From positions 1 through 45,446 of the forward strand of contig JBBDIX010000012.1 in the NCBI GenBank assembly GCA_040880235.1: a stretch of DNA of 45,446 nucleotides, written 5' to 3'. Of this stretch, positions 23,809 to 31,192 are shown piece by piece. Position numbers and translations under genes: made by a program. The notes under the pieces are model-generated. The model was given only the letters and a program-made list of their open reading frames with translations. It had not been told where the DNA came from and did not search any database. How positions within the stretch are numbered: position 1 is the stretch's first letter; every line of letters starts with the position of its first letter. Source of the stretch: JBBDIX01 sp040880235 (GTDB lineage Bacteria; Actinomycetota; Nitriliruptoria; Nitriliruptorales; Nitriliruptoraceae).

Positions 23809-24219
23809 TCACGACCGCTCACCGTCGAGCACTGCAATCGCCTGGATCTCCATCATCAACCCCGGCCGAGCGAGCGCAGTACACGTGACGAGGGCGCTCG
23901 CCGGATAGCGACCCTCCTCGAAGTACTCGCCGCGGACGCGAACGAAGTCGTCTCCATACCGTGGGTCCGTGATGAACACCGTCATCGTGACGATGTCGGC
24001 GAGCGATCCCCCGGCCAGCTCGACGGTTTCGCCGAGCCGGTCGAGCACCGCCCGTGCGGCCGCTTCCGCACTGTCGGTCACCGGCTCGCCGTCGGGTCCC
24101 TTGCTCGTCACCCCTGCCAGGTAGGCGGTGCGACCTCCCTCCACCACCACCGCCCTGGAGTACGCGCGCACGTTGCCACGCTCCTGGGTGTCGTGCCCGT
24201 AGAACTCCCGCTTCACCAT
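23809..24219 (-). CDS. Rid (YjgF/YER057c) family protein
   Basis: A 136-residue Rid-superfamily protein. Members often hydrolyse reactive enamine/imine intermediates. Visible features are YSRAVVVEGGRTAYLAG at the first strands, LADIVTMTVFITD, the YFEEGRYPASALVTC segment and the C-terminal RPGLMMEIQAIAVL, which keeps the Arg used by deaminating RidA before the EIxAIA strand. GGGAGG lies 5 bases before the ATG at 24217-24219. It is the first gene of the two-gene block with the MDR oxidoreductase, 28 bases apart, so the pair may act on one pathway. Substrate unknown. Confidence 0.88.
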   Translation of the reverse strand: MVKREFYGHDTQERGNVRAYSRAVVVEGGRTAYLAGVTSKGPDGEPVTDSAEAAARAVLDRLGETVELAGGSLADIVTMTVFITDPRYGDDFVRVRGEYFEEGRYPASALVTCTALARPGLMMEIQAIAVLDGERS

Positions 24220-24262
24220 GAGTGCCTCCCCTGCATCTCCATGATCCTAATGGCGCCGACAA

Positions 24263-24335
24263 CCGGTCCGAAGGGTCATCGGTCCGTCAGCGGCAGACGC
24301 ATCGCCACGGCCCGAAGGATCATGTCCACCACCCC
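24263..24335. repeat. Direct repeat copy B at the 3' end of the CPT-like gene
   Basis: The partner of 22720-22792, containing the same identical 25-base core (24268-24292) around the stop codon of the full-length kinase-like gene. Downstream both copies are followed by TAGGAT. Confidence 0.75.
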
Positions 24336-24875
24336 GTCGACTTCGAGTTCCGTGTTGTCGATGATCATGTCCCGGTCGGTGATGCCGTCGAACACGTCGA
24401 GCTGCCACAGCACGCCCGGGCGCGGTTCGCCGAACTCGTCGGCACCGCGCTCCTCCAACACCTCTGCGTTGCAGGTGAGCCCGACGTGTAGGACAGGCAG
24501 GCCTGCAAGGGTCGAGCGCAGGTCGCTCACCGTGGTCCGGTCGAGGAGCAGGTGGTCGAGGGCCACGTCCCAACCCGACGTCGCCCACGTGGCCGCGACC
24601 CGGTGCATCGCGCCGACGAGCTCGCGACCCAGGGGACCCCAGTGCACGCGCGACGACCCGTGGGGACCGGTGACCGGCGTGAGCAGGTCCCACCACCGAT
24701 CGAGCTGCGGTCCGAACGCGGTGAGGGTCTGGTCGAGCCCGACGTCGAGCAGCGGCTCGGTGCGCACCCGCGGCCAGGCCTTCTGCAGGGCGGCGAGCGT
24801 CGTCGACGTCCCGACACCGGACGGTCCGTCGAGCACCACGACGAGTCCCGGCCGACGCGCGGACAGGGCACTCAC
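24276..24875 (-). CDS. Chloramphenicol phosphotransferase-like P-loop protein
   Basis: This 199-residue protein follows the chloramphenicol 3-O-phosphotransferase (CPT) pattern: N-terminal P-loop LDGPSGVGTSTTLAALQ, an acidic VGLDQTL segment, MHRVAATWATSGWDVALDHLLLD, LAGLPVLHVGLTCNAEVLEERG and RPGVLWQ. The invariant Walker A Lys is replaced by Thr (GVGTST instead of GxGKS/T), so activity needs testing. The GTG start (24873-24875) overlaps the gpsA stop as GTGA. Real CPT-family members phosphorylate various small hydroxylated molecules, so this is not evidence of drug resistance. Its 3' end is duplicated at 22733. Confidence 0.75.
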   Translation of the reverse strand: MSALSARRPGLVVVLDGPSGVGTSTTLAALQKAWPRVRTEPLLDVGLDQTLTAFGPQLDRWWDLLTPVTGPHGSSRVHWGPLGRELVGAMHRVAATWATSGWDVALDHLLLDRTTVSDLRSTLAGLPVLHVGLTCNAEVLEERGADEFGEPRPGVLWQLDVFDGITDRDMIIDNTELEVDGVVDMILRAVAMRLPLTDR

Positions 24876-25885
24876 ACGTCCATCCCGTAGATCTCTGGCT
24901 TCGCGTCGCGCGCGAGCAGCGCCTCGGCCAGTTCCCTGGGATCGTGTCCCAGGTGGCACACGGCGACGACGCCCTCGGCGATGGGCATGTCGACCTCACG
25001 CGCACGCGCCAGTTCGACCAGTGCCCGTGACGAGCGCACCCCCTCGGCGACCATGTTCATGGACGCGACGATGTCGTCGATGCGTTCGCCACGTCCGAGG
25101 CGTTCGCCCACGGTGCGGTTGCGTGACTGGCTCGACGTGCACGTGACCACCAGGTCCCCCACCCCGGCCAGGCCCGAGAACGTCAGCGGTCGTCCCCCGA
25201 GCGCGACGCCCAGCCTGGTCATCTCCGCGAGGCCGCGCGTGATCACCGCAGCCATCGTGTTGTCGCCGAAGCCCATCCCGTGGGCCATCCCGGCCGCGAG
25301 GGCGATCACGTTCTTGACGGCGCCCGCGACCTCCACCCCCGTACGGTCGTCGTTGGTGTACACGCGGAAGTACGGGGCCATCACGGCCGCCTGGACCGCG
25401 GCGACACGTTGCGGGTCGGATCCGGCGGCCACGGTCGCGGCCGGCAGGCGCCGAGCACACTCGCCCGCGAGGTTCGGACCGCTGACGACCACGACCCGGT
25501 CGGGGTCGCTGTCGAGGCACTCGGTCACGACCTGGCTGCCGAAACGCAGCGTGTCGACGTCGACACCCTTGACCAGACTGACGAGTGTCGCGTCCCGGTG
25601 GATCAGGTGCCCCCAGGCACCAAGCTGGTCGTCGACGCCGGTCGACGGGATGGCCAGCACCACGACGTCGGCCCCGGCCAGCGCCTGTTCGGGGTCTGCG
25701 GTCACGTCGAGGGCGTCGGGCAGGATCACGTCGGGCAGGTACGCACCGTTGCGACGGTCGGCCGCGATCTCCCGGGCGACCGCCTCACGGCGGCACCACA
25801 GGGTCGTGCGACGTCCCGCGTCGACACACATCTGGGAGAACGCGGTGCCCCACGAACCGGCACCCATCACGGCGACCCTGCCCAC
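24872..25885 (-). CDS. gpsA: Glycerol-3-phosphate dehydrogenase [NAD(P)+]
   Basis: GpsA reduces dihydroxyacetone phosphate to sn-glycerol 3-phosphate for phospholipid synthesis. The 337-residue protein begins with the Rossmann motif VAVMGAGSWGTAFSQ, and shows SGPNLAGECARRLPAATV, GAVKNVIALAAGMAHGMGFGDN (catalytic Lys) and GVGDLVVTCTSSQSRNRTVG. The start is GTG at 25883-25885. It is divergent from cofC, as is typical of actinobacteria. Confidence 0.96.
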   Translation of the reverse strand: MGRVAVMGAGSWGTAFSQMCVDAGRRTTLWCRREAVAREIAADRRNGAYLPDVILPDALDVTADPEQALAGADVVVLAIPSTGVDDQLGAWGHLIHRDATLVSLVKGVDVDTLRFGSQVVTECLDSDPDRVVVVSGPNLAGECARRLPAATVAAGSDPQRVAAVQAAVMAPYFRVYTNDDRTGVEVAGAVKNVIALAAGMAHGMGFGDNTMAAVITRGLAEMTRLGVALGGRPLTFSGLAGVGDLVVTCTSSQSRNRTVGERLGRGERIDDIVASMNMVAEGVRSSRALVELARAREVDMPIAEGVVAVCHLGHDPRELAEALLARDAKPEIYGMDV

Positions 25886-25928
25886 ACGCGACCTCCTGCT
25901 GGCCTGCGACCCTACCGCCGGCCCTCGT

Positions 25929-25934
25929 TAGTCT
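25929..25934 (+). promoter_or_regulatory. -10 box for cofC, probably leaderless
   Basis: TAGTCT ends 7 bases before the cofC ATG, the distance expected from a -10 box to the transcription start, so the mRNA probably begins at or next to the ATG. No Shine-Dalgarno sequence is present. Confidence 0.55.
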
Positions 25935-25941
25935 GACACCG

Positions 25942-26631
25942 ATGCCTCCGACCGTGATCCTCCCCCTGCGCAACCCGTCCGAGGGCAAGACCCGCCTCGC
26001 ACCGGTCCTCGACCCACACCTGCGGCGAGCGCTGGTCGAGGCCATGTTCACCGACGTCGTCCGGGCGGTCACCCGGGGGCCAGTGGGCGACGTGGTCGTC
26101 GCCGCCCAGGGCCCCGAGGCCTGCGCCCTGGCCCGATCACAGGGCCTCGACGCCATCGAGGACCCGACGAGTCGTGGCGGACTGGTCGAGGCCGTCGCCG
26201 GTGCGACCGCGTCCGTCGCGCACCGCGACGTCGCGGTGATCGCCGCCGACCTACCGGGACTCACCCCGATCGACGTGCAGGCCCTGCTCCGACCCGACGC
26301 CGAGGTGGTCATCGCGCCGACGAGACGCGGCGGGACCGGTGGACTCCTGCGGCGGCCCGGCGGGTGTCTCACGGCGGACTACGGGCCGAGGTCGGGCGAT
26401 CTCAACGCTGCAGCGGCGCGCGACGCCGGTCTGCGCGTGGCGACGGTGCACGTCAACGGCCTCCACGACGACGTGGACGTGGTCGACGACCTCGTGGCGC
26501 TCGACGCCGCGACCGTCGGGCTGGCCACGAGCGTGCTGCTCGACGCGATCCGCGAACAGGTCAGTGCGTGGGACGAACGGCCTCGGCACGGCGACGGGCA
26601 CGGCCCGCCTGCCACGTGGCGAACCCGGTGA
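25942..26631 (+). CDS. cofC: Phospholactate/phosphoenolpyruvate guanylyltransferase
   Basis: CofC (FbiD) activates 2-phospholactate or phosphoenolpyruvate with GTP for coenzyme F420 synthesis; the actinobacterial enzyme is thought to prefer phosphoenolpyruvate. The 229-residue protein has the MobA-like N-terminus VILPLRNPSEGKTRLAPVLD, AVIAADLPGLTPID (metal-binding Asp) and APTRRGGTGGLL. The ATG at 25942 follows a -10 box directly. The last 71 bases overlap, in convergent orientation, the 3' end of the LapA-like gene; the C-terminal tail there (RPRHGDGHGPPATW) looks unconstrained. The organism is therefore predicted to use F420. Confidence 0.92.
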   Translation: MPPTVILPLRNPSEGKTRLAPVLDPHLRRALVEAMFTDVVRAVTRGPVGDVVVAAQGPEACALARSQGLDAIEDPTSRGGLVEAVAGATASVAHRDVAVIAADLPGLTPIDVQALLRPDAEVVIAPTRRGGTGGLLRRPGGCLTADYGPRSGDLNAAAARDAGLRVATVHVNGLHDDVDVVDDLVALDAATVGLATSVLLDAIREQVSAWDERPRHGDGHGPPATWRTR

Positions 26632-27103
26632 TGCCCGCACCCACCAGCGCCGACCCCACCATCAGCAGGATGAGGGGCACGCCGCCCCCGACCCGGGAGC
26701 CGTCCGGCGCGCTCTGGACCTCGGTGCCCCCGAAGATCCAGGAGAAGTCGACGCTCTGACTGTTGGCGACCGCGAACACGCCGAACAGCACCGCGAGCAG
26801 GAACACCACCGCCCGCCCGATCTGCTGGGTCAGGGGAACGCGGGGCCGCACGGTCGTCGCGGATGCCGACGACTCGCTCGAGGAGTCCCGACCGGACGCC
26901 GCTCCGGACGCGGCAGGCGACGGTCTGCCCGACGAACCCGACGCCCCTGACGCGTCCGACGGCGATGGCGTCGCGTCCGTCCCGCCTCCCTTCGAGCCGC
27001 GGCGGGACGGGGCGACGTCCCGCGTGGGCCCGGAACTGCTGCCCGGCGCGTCCGGTCGCCGCTCGCCGTCGTCCCTGCTGCCGCTGGTGCCCTCGGTGCT
27101 CAT
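26561..27103 (-). CDS. LapA/DUF1049-like membrane protein
   Basis: The 180-residue protein has a long disordered N-terminus rich in Ser, Gly, Asp and Pro (residues 1-90), then two hydrophobic helices: AVVFLLAVLFGVFAVANSQ and VPLILLMVGSALVGAGITGF, separated by VDFSWIFGGTEVQSAP. The A-N-x-x-x-V-x-F segment after the first helix is typical of the LapA/DUF1049 family. A basic tail (QAGRARRRAEAVR) should face the cytoplasm. The ATG is at 27101-27103. The 3' end overlaps cofC by 71 bases. Function unknown; LapA-like proteins assist lipopolysaccharide assembly in Gram-negatives, which would not apply here. Confidence 0.78.
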   Translation of the reverse strand: MSTEGTSGSRDDGERRPDAPGSSSGPTRDVAPSRRGSKGGGTDATPSPSDASGASGSSGRPSPAASGAASGRDSSSESSASATTVRPRVPLTQQIGRAVVFLLAVLFGVFAVANSQSVDFSWIFGGTEVQSAPDGSRVGGGVPLILLMVGSALVGAGITGFATWQAGRARRRAEAVRPTH

Positions 27104-27124
27104 GGGTTCCTCCGTGGTCCTGGC

Positions 27125-27130
27125 TATCCT
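27125..27130 (+). promoter_or_regulatory. -10 box for the cold-shock-like gene
   Basis: TATCCT 36 bases before the ATG at 27167; a GGAGG ribosome site lies between. The same hexamer serves rplS. Confidence 0.45.
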
Positions 27131-27166
27131 GCCAACCCGTCGACGATCACGCGAGGAGGCGGCCCC

Positions 27167-27379
27167 ATGCCGCAGGGCACGATCCGGACGTTCTCGTCCG
27201 ACACGCTGCACGGTTCCCTGCTCGGAGACGACCTGCGCGAACGGTCGTTCGACGCCGAGGCGTTTCGGGCGTCCGGCCTGCAACTGCTCCGCATCGGTCA
27301 GCGGGTCCGGTTCGAACTCGACGACGATCCAGATCTCGACGAGCCACGCGTGAACCACCTCAACGTCGTCAGCCTCTGA
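27167..27379 (+). CDS. Degenerate cold-shock-domain-like protein
   Basis: The 70-residue protein follows the cold-shock domain plan: MPQGTIRTFSSDTLHGSLL at the N-terminus, FRASGLQLLRIGQRVRFEL in the middle and a final NHLNVVSL strand. However, the RNA-binding RNP1 motif (KGFGFI in CspA) is replaced by LHGSLLGDD, and the aromatic residues that stack on nucleic acid are mostly absent. Nucleic-acid binding is therefore doubtful. A strong GGAGG site lies a few bases before the ATG. It is divergent from the LapA-like gene, 63 bases apart. Confidence 0.75.
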   Translation: MPQGTIRTFSSDTLHGSLLGDDLRERSFDAEAFRASGLQLLRIGQRVRFELDDDPDLDEPRVNHLNVVSL

Positions 27380-27409
27380 ACGAACATACGTCGACGCACG
27401 GCCTGCCGC

Positions 27410-28210
27410 TCAGCGCCCACGGTCGAGCGACTCGAGGATCGCTCCACTTCGCTGGAAGATCGCCTGTCCCGGATCGATCCCCTCCTGCAGGGCCATCTCC
27501 CGGGTCTCCTCGAGCGCGGCACGCAGTCGCGCGACCGCCTCAGGCGCCAGCGCCGCGTTCTCGGCCAGCACGGCAGCCGCCACCCGGTCGGGATCGGTCT
27601 CCGCCAGTTCTCGCGACAGCGACGGATCGTCGGGCTCGTCGCGCCACGCGAACGCACACGCGGCGAGGAAGTCCGCCGACTCCAGGTCCCCGTCCGAGGC
27701 GATGAGCGCCAGGTGCATGAGCGCCTTGGCGGACAGTCGGTCCTGGTCCGCGACCGCGGCGATCAGCGGCGCGTGGTCGCCCAGGTGTTCGTCGGTGCAC
27801 AACGGCGCGTGGATGCGCAGGTGCTTGGCCCGCACGCCGACGTTCTGGTGCACCTCGAGGTCGTCGGGCACGAACGAGTCGTCGAGCCAGTCGGACAGCG
27901 GACGCGCCTGCTCCCAGTAGGCCGCGAGGTCACCGTCCCGGGCGCTCGCGGGGGCCGCGAGCGTCCTGGCCGGATCGACCGTCCAGCTCACGAGCCCGAC
28001 ACCGAACGTGTCCACGACCGTGCGCCCGTGGTCCAGCGACATCCAGCCCGACACGCGACGCCCGTTCGCATACGTGCCGGGTGCCGCACGGTCGAGGTCC
28101 TCGAGCGGTCCGAGCAGACCGGACAGGTCCGCCCTGGTGCGAAGCCCGAACTCCTCGATGAGGGGCAGACACGCGGGTGCGGTGAGGTGGTGGACGGTCA
28201 CGCGTGGCAC
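27410..28210 (-). CDS. Protein of unknown function
   Basis: A 266-residue soluble protein that I do not recognise. The first half (VTVHHLTAPACLPLIEEFGLRTRADL ... GRRVSGWMSLDH) recalls ADP-ribosyltransferase-fold proteins in which an H-x-T near the start and I/L-x-x-x-G-L follow each other, but no catalytic motif is certain. The second half is helical and Asp/Ala-rich. The start at 28208-28210 is GTG or ATG-like (MPRVTVHHL); the gene begins 32 bases downstream of serB in the same direction, so it is probably cotranscribed. Confidence 0.7.
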   Translation of the reverse strand: MPRVTVHHLTAPACLPLIEEFGLRTRADLSGLLGPLEDLDRAAPGTYANGRRVSGWMSLDHGRTVVDTFGVGLVSWTVDPARTLAAPASARDGDLAAYWEQARPLSDWLDDSFVPDDLEVHQNVGVRAKHLRIHAPLCTDEHLGDHAPLIAAVADQDRLSAKALMHLALIASDGDLESADFLAACAFAWRDEPDDPSLSRELAETDPDRVAAAVLAENAALAPEAVARLRAALEETREMALQEGIDPGQAIFQRSGAILESLDRGR

Positions 28211-28242
28211 GGGAACTCCTCGGGGTCGATCACGGGTGCACG

Positions 28243-29499
28243 TCAGACCGGTGGCGTGCCGGGGACCGGGACCAGCCCCTCGAGTTCGAGGTCCGGATCT
28301 GCGGCGTCCGCCGCCTCGATCTCGTCACGCCGGATACCGAGCAGGAACAGTATGGCGTCGAGGTACGGGACCGACAGTGCCGTGTCGGCCTGTTCACGCA
28401 CGATCGGCTTCGCGTTGAACGCGATGCCCAACCCGGCGATCGCGAGCATGTCGAGATCGTTGGCCCCGTCGCCGACGGCCACCGTCTGCGACAACGGGAC
28501 GTTCTCGGCCTCTGCGATGCGGCGCAGCACCGCGGCCTTGCCGGCGCGGTCGACCACCTCGCCGACGATCTCGCCCGTGAGACGGCCGTCGACGATCTCG
28601 AGGTGGTTGGCCGCAGAGTGGTCGATGCACAGCTGTGCGGCGAGTCGGTCCGTGAACACGGAGAACCCACCGGACACGATCGCGACCGTGTAGCCGAGTC
28701 GACGCAGCGTGCGCACGAACGTGCGCGCGCCGGGGGTGAGTCGGATGCGGTCTGCGACGCGTTCGATGGCCTCCACCGAGATGCCGGCGAGCAACCGGAC
28801 ACGCGCACGCAGGGCTGCCTCGAAGTCGAGCTCGCCGTCCATCGCCTGCTGGGTCACCCGGGCGATCTCGTCGAGGCACCCCGCCTCCTCGCCCAGCAGG
28901 TCGATGACCTCGTCCTGGATGAGCGTCGAGTCGACGTCGAGCACCACGAGGCGCTTGGCGCGACGTTCGAGACTCGCCCGCTGGATCGCGACGTCGATGC
29001 GATGCTCCGAGGCCACGTCGATCAGCCGAGACCGCATGCCGTCGATGTCTCCGCCGGCGATGACGAACTCGTACGACACCACCGGGTAGCGCGACAGACG
29101 CACGATCCGGTCGATGTTTCCACCGCCGTCAGCAATCGCGGCGGTCGTCGACGCGAGGGCCGCCGGTGTGAGCGTCTGTCCGATGACGGTCACGACCGAG
29201 CGCGTCACCCCGTTGGTCTCGGCCGTCGGTTCGACGACCTCGAAGTCGAGCTGCAGCCCGTGCTCCCACCCGTGGTAGAGCAGCTCCTTGAGCACGTCGT
29301 CACCGGTCTCCACGCCGATGAGCAGATCGAGCGTGAGCCGGTCGCGGACCACGACCTGTTCGATGTCGTAGAGCTGGGCACCGGCACGGGAGAGCACGCC
29401 GAGCAGGCCCGTGGTGATCCCCGGGCGGTCCCGGCTGGAGCAGCGCACCAGGATGGTGCGCAGGGCCGCCGGATCGGTGGTGTCGGTCATCTCGTCCAT
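28243..29499 (-). CDS. serB: Phosphoserine phosphatase with N-terminal ACT domains
   Basis: SerB removes phosphate from L-phosphoserine, the last step of serine synthesis. The N-terminal 180 residues form two ACT-type regions (TILVRCSSRDRPGITTGLLG and SVVTVIGQTLTPAALA), probably binding serine for feedback control as in mycobacterial SerB2. The HAD catalytic domain has DVDSTLIQDE (nucleophile Asp and acid/base Asp), VSGGFSVF, and GDGANDLDMLA. I chose ATG at 29497-29499 (MDEMTDTTD), since TACGCT at 29514-29509 lies 9 bases before it, suggesting a leaderless mRNA; the frame is open 8 residues further. Confidence 0.94.
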   Translation of the reverse strand: MDEMTDTTDPAALRTILVRCSSRDRPGITTGLLGVLSRAGAQLYDIEQVVVRDRLTLDLLIGVETGDDVLKELLYHGWEHGLQLDFEVVEPTAETNGVTRSVVTVIGQTLTPAALASTTAAIADGGGNIDRIVRLSRYPVVSYEFVIAGGDIDGMRSRLIDVASEHRIDVAIQRASLERRAKRLVVLDVDSTLIQDEVIDLLGEEAGCLDEIARVTQQAMDGELDFEAALRARVRLLAGISVEAIERVADRIRLTPGARTFVRTLRRLGYTVAIVSGGFSVFTDRLAAQLCIDHSAANHLEIVDGRLTGEIVGEVVDRAGKAAVLRRIAEAENVPLSQTVAVGDGANDLDMLAIAGLGIAFNAKPIVREQADTALSVPYLDAILFLLGIRRDEIEAADAADPDLELEGLVPVPGTPPV

Positions 29500-29508
29500 C
29501 GACTCGCG

Positions 29509-29514
29509 AGCGTA
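29509..29514 (-). promoter_or_regulatory. -10 box for serB, near-leaderless
   Basis: TACGCT on the minus strand ends 9 bases before the serB ATG, implying transcription start at or close to the start codon. Confidence 0.45.
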
Positions 29515-29584
29515 GCCTCGCACCCTCGTCGTCCGGCACGGTCCGCCGCGTCGCCACGCACCCCTGTGGCGGTCTGCTGACCCG

Positions 29585-29590
29585 TATCAT
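29585..29590 (+). promoter_or_regulatory. -10 box for the beta-propeller gene, leaderless
   Basis: TATCAT ends 6 bases before the ATG at 29597, so the mRNA probably starts at the initiation codon; no ribosome site is present. It is divergent from serB with 97 bases between the starts. Confidence 0.5.
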
Positions 29591-29596
29591 CCCCCG

Positions 29597-31168
29597 ATGC
29601 GCGAAACCCCTCGTCTGGTCCTCACCGCGGTCGTCGCCCTCACGGGTGTCGCCCTGCACGCAGGACTCGTCGTGGCCGCCGCTCCCGCCGCCGACGCAGA
29701 CCTCGGCCAGGCGGTCGACGGGCACGGCGGGGAGCCGACACCCGCCGACGAACCGGACTCGGACGCCCCGGCACCCGACGGCGTCGAGGGGGCCGGGGCC
29801 GCGGGACCCACGTGGGGCGACGGGGTCGACGGTCTGTTGCGGTTCCGGGGCAACCTGACCCACACCTTCCACGGACTCGGCCCGCTGCCCGCCGAGCCCG
29901 AGATCGCATGGCGGTTTCCCGACGCCCCGATGTGCATCACCGAGGCGATGACCCGCGAGGACATCGACGAGCACGGCGAGCCGATCACCATTCGTGAGGA
30001 CCGCGAGTGGTGTGGGACGGGCTGGACGGGCCAGCCGATCGTCCGCCCACGCGGCGACGGGGTCACCGAGGTGATCTTCGGCGGGTTCGACGGGTACGTG
30101 TACTTCCTCGACGGCGACACCGGGGTGTCCCTACGGACCCCGTTCCGCACGGACTTCCAGATCAAGGGGACCGGCGCACTCGACCCCGACGGGTACCCGC
30201 TCTTCTACATCGGGTCCCGCGACGGCCACCTGCGGGCGCTGGCCCTCGACCGCGAACCCGTCGAGGAGGTGTGGAGGCTGTCGCGCCATCCCCGGGGGGT
30301 GTGGAACGACGACTGGGACGGCAGTCCTGCCGTGGTCGACGACGTGATGTACATGGGCGGCGAGGACTCCTGGTTCCGGGCCGTCCAGCTCAACCGCGGC
30401 TACGACGCCGACGGGTTGGTCACCCTCGACCCGGAGGTGCTCATCGAGGTCCCGGGCTTCGACGACGAGTTGTTCCGGGCCGTTGGTGACCGCGACGTCT
30501 CGATCGAGAACAGCGTCGCGATCGACGTCGCACGCGACCGCGTGGCCTTCGCGAACTCCGGGGGACGACTGCTCGTGCTGTCCCTGTCGGCGCTGCGCGC
30601 AGGCGAGCTGGACGTGCTGTACGACGTGTGGCTCGGCGACGACATCGACGCGTCGATCGTCATCGACCCGCAGGACGGCGACCTGTACGTCGCGATCGAG
30701 CTCCAGCGATTCCTCGGCCGATCGGTGGAGGTCGGTCAGCTGGTCCGGCTCGACCTCGACCGGCCGGACGACCCGATCGTGTGGAGTGTCGACATCCCGC
30801 CCCGACAGCCCAACGACGACGGGGGCGCGTGGGCCACCCCGGCGCTGCACGACGGGTACCTCTACGTCGCGACCCACCCGGGCGAACTGCTCGTGGTCGA
30901 CACGACCGACGGCACCGTGACCTTCCGCGACGACATCGGCTGGCATGCCTGGTCGTCGCCGGTCGTCGTCGAACACGACGGCACCCACCAGCTGCTGGTC
31001 GCGACGTGCATGGTCCCGCACCTGCGTGCCTACGACCTGACCGACCCGGCCGTGCCGTCGGAGACGTGGCGACTCGGCCTGCCGGGCTGCATCGAGTCGA
31101 CCCCGGCCGTGTGGGACGAGCGCATCTGGGTCGGATCCCGTGACGGATTCTTCTACGCCATCCGCTGA
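29597..31168 (+). CDS. Secreted PQQ-like beta-propeller protein
   Basis: The 523-residue protein starts with a signal peptide (MRETPRLVLTAVVALTGVAL, cleavage probably near AAAPAADA), then a Pro/Asp/Glu-rich linker (35-80) and a repeated beta-propeller pattern of the PQQ/WD type (FGGFDGYVYFLDGDTGVSL, YIGSRDGHLRALALD, YMGGEDSWFRAVQL, WVGSRDGFFYAIR). Each repeat ends in G-x-x-x-G-x-x-x-A/L-L strands. No catalytic residues are evident, so it is likely a binding or scaffold protein outside the membrane; ligand unknown. It converges with tyrA; a GC-palindrome lies in the 24 bases between. Confidence 0.8.
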   Translation: MRETPRLVLTAVVALTGVALHAGLVVAAAPAADADLGQAVDGHGGEPTPADEPDSDAPAPDGVEGAGAAGPTWGDGVDGLLRFRGNLTHTFHGLGPLPAEPEIAWRFPDAPMCITEAMTREDIDEHGEPITIREDREWCGTGWTGQPIVRPRGDGVTEVIFGGFDGYVYFLDGDTGVSLRTPFRTDFQIKGTGALDPDGYPLFYIGSRDGHLRALALDREPVEEVWRLSRHPRGVWNDDWDGSPAVVDDVMYMGGEDSWFRAVQLNRGYDADGLVTLDPEVLIEVPGFDDELFRAVGDRDVSIENSVAIDVARDRVAFANSGGRLLVLSLSALRAGELDVLYDVWLGDDIDASIVIDPQDGDLYVAIELQRFLGRSVEVGQLVRLDLDRPDDPIVWSVDIPPRQPNDDGGAWATPALHDGYLYVATHPGELLVVDTTDGTVTFRDDIGWHAWSSPVVVEHDGTHQLLVATCMVPHLRAYDLTDPAVPSETWRLGLPGCIESTPAVWDERIWVGSRDGFFYAIR

Positions 31169-31192
31169 CCCGACGGGCCCGGGCCCGGGACG

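Noticed and set aside
31169..31192. GC palindrome between propeller and tyrA as terminator
   Set aside because: It is short, with no T-tract, and simple GC-richness explains it.
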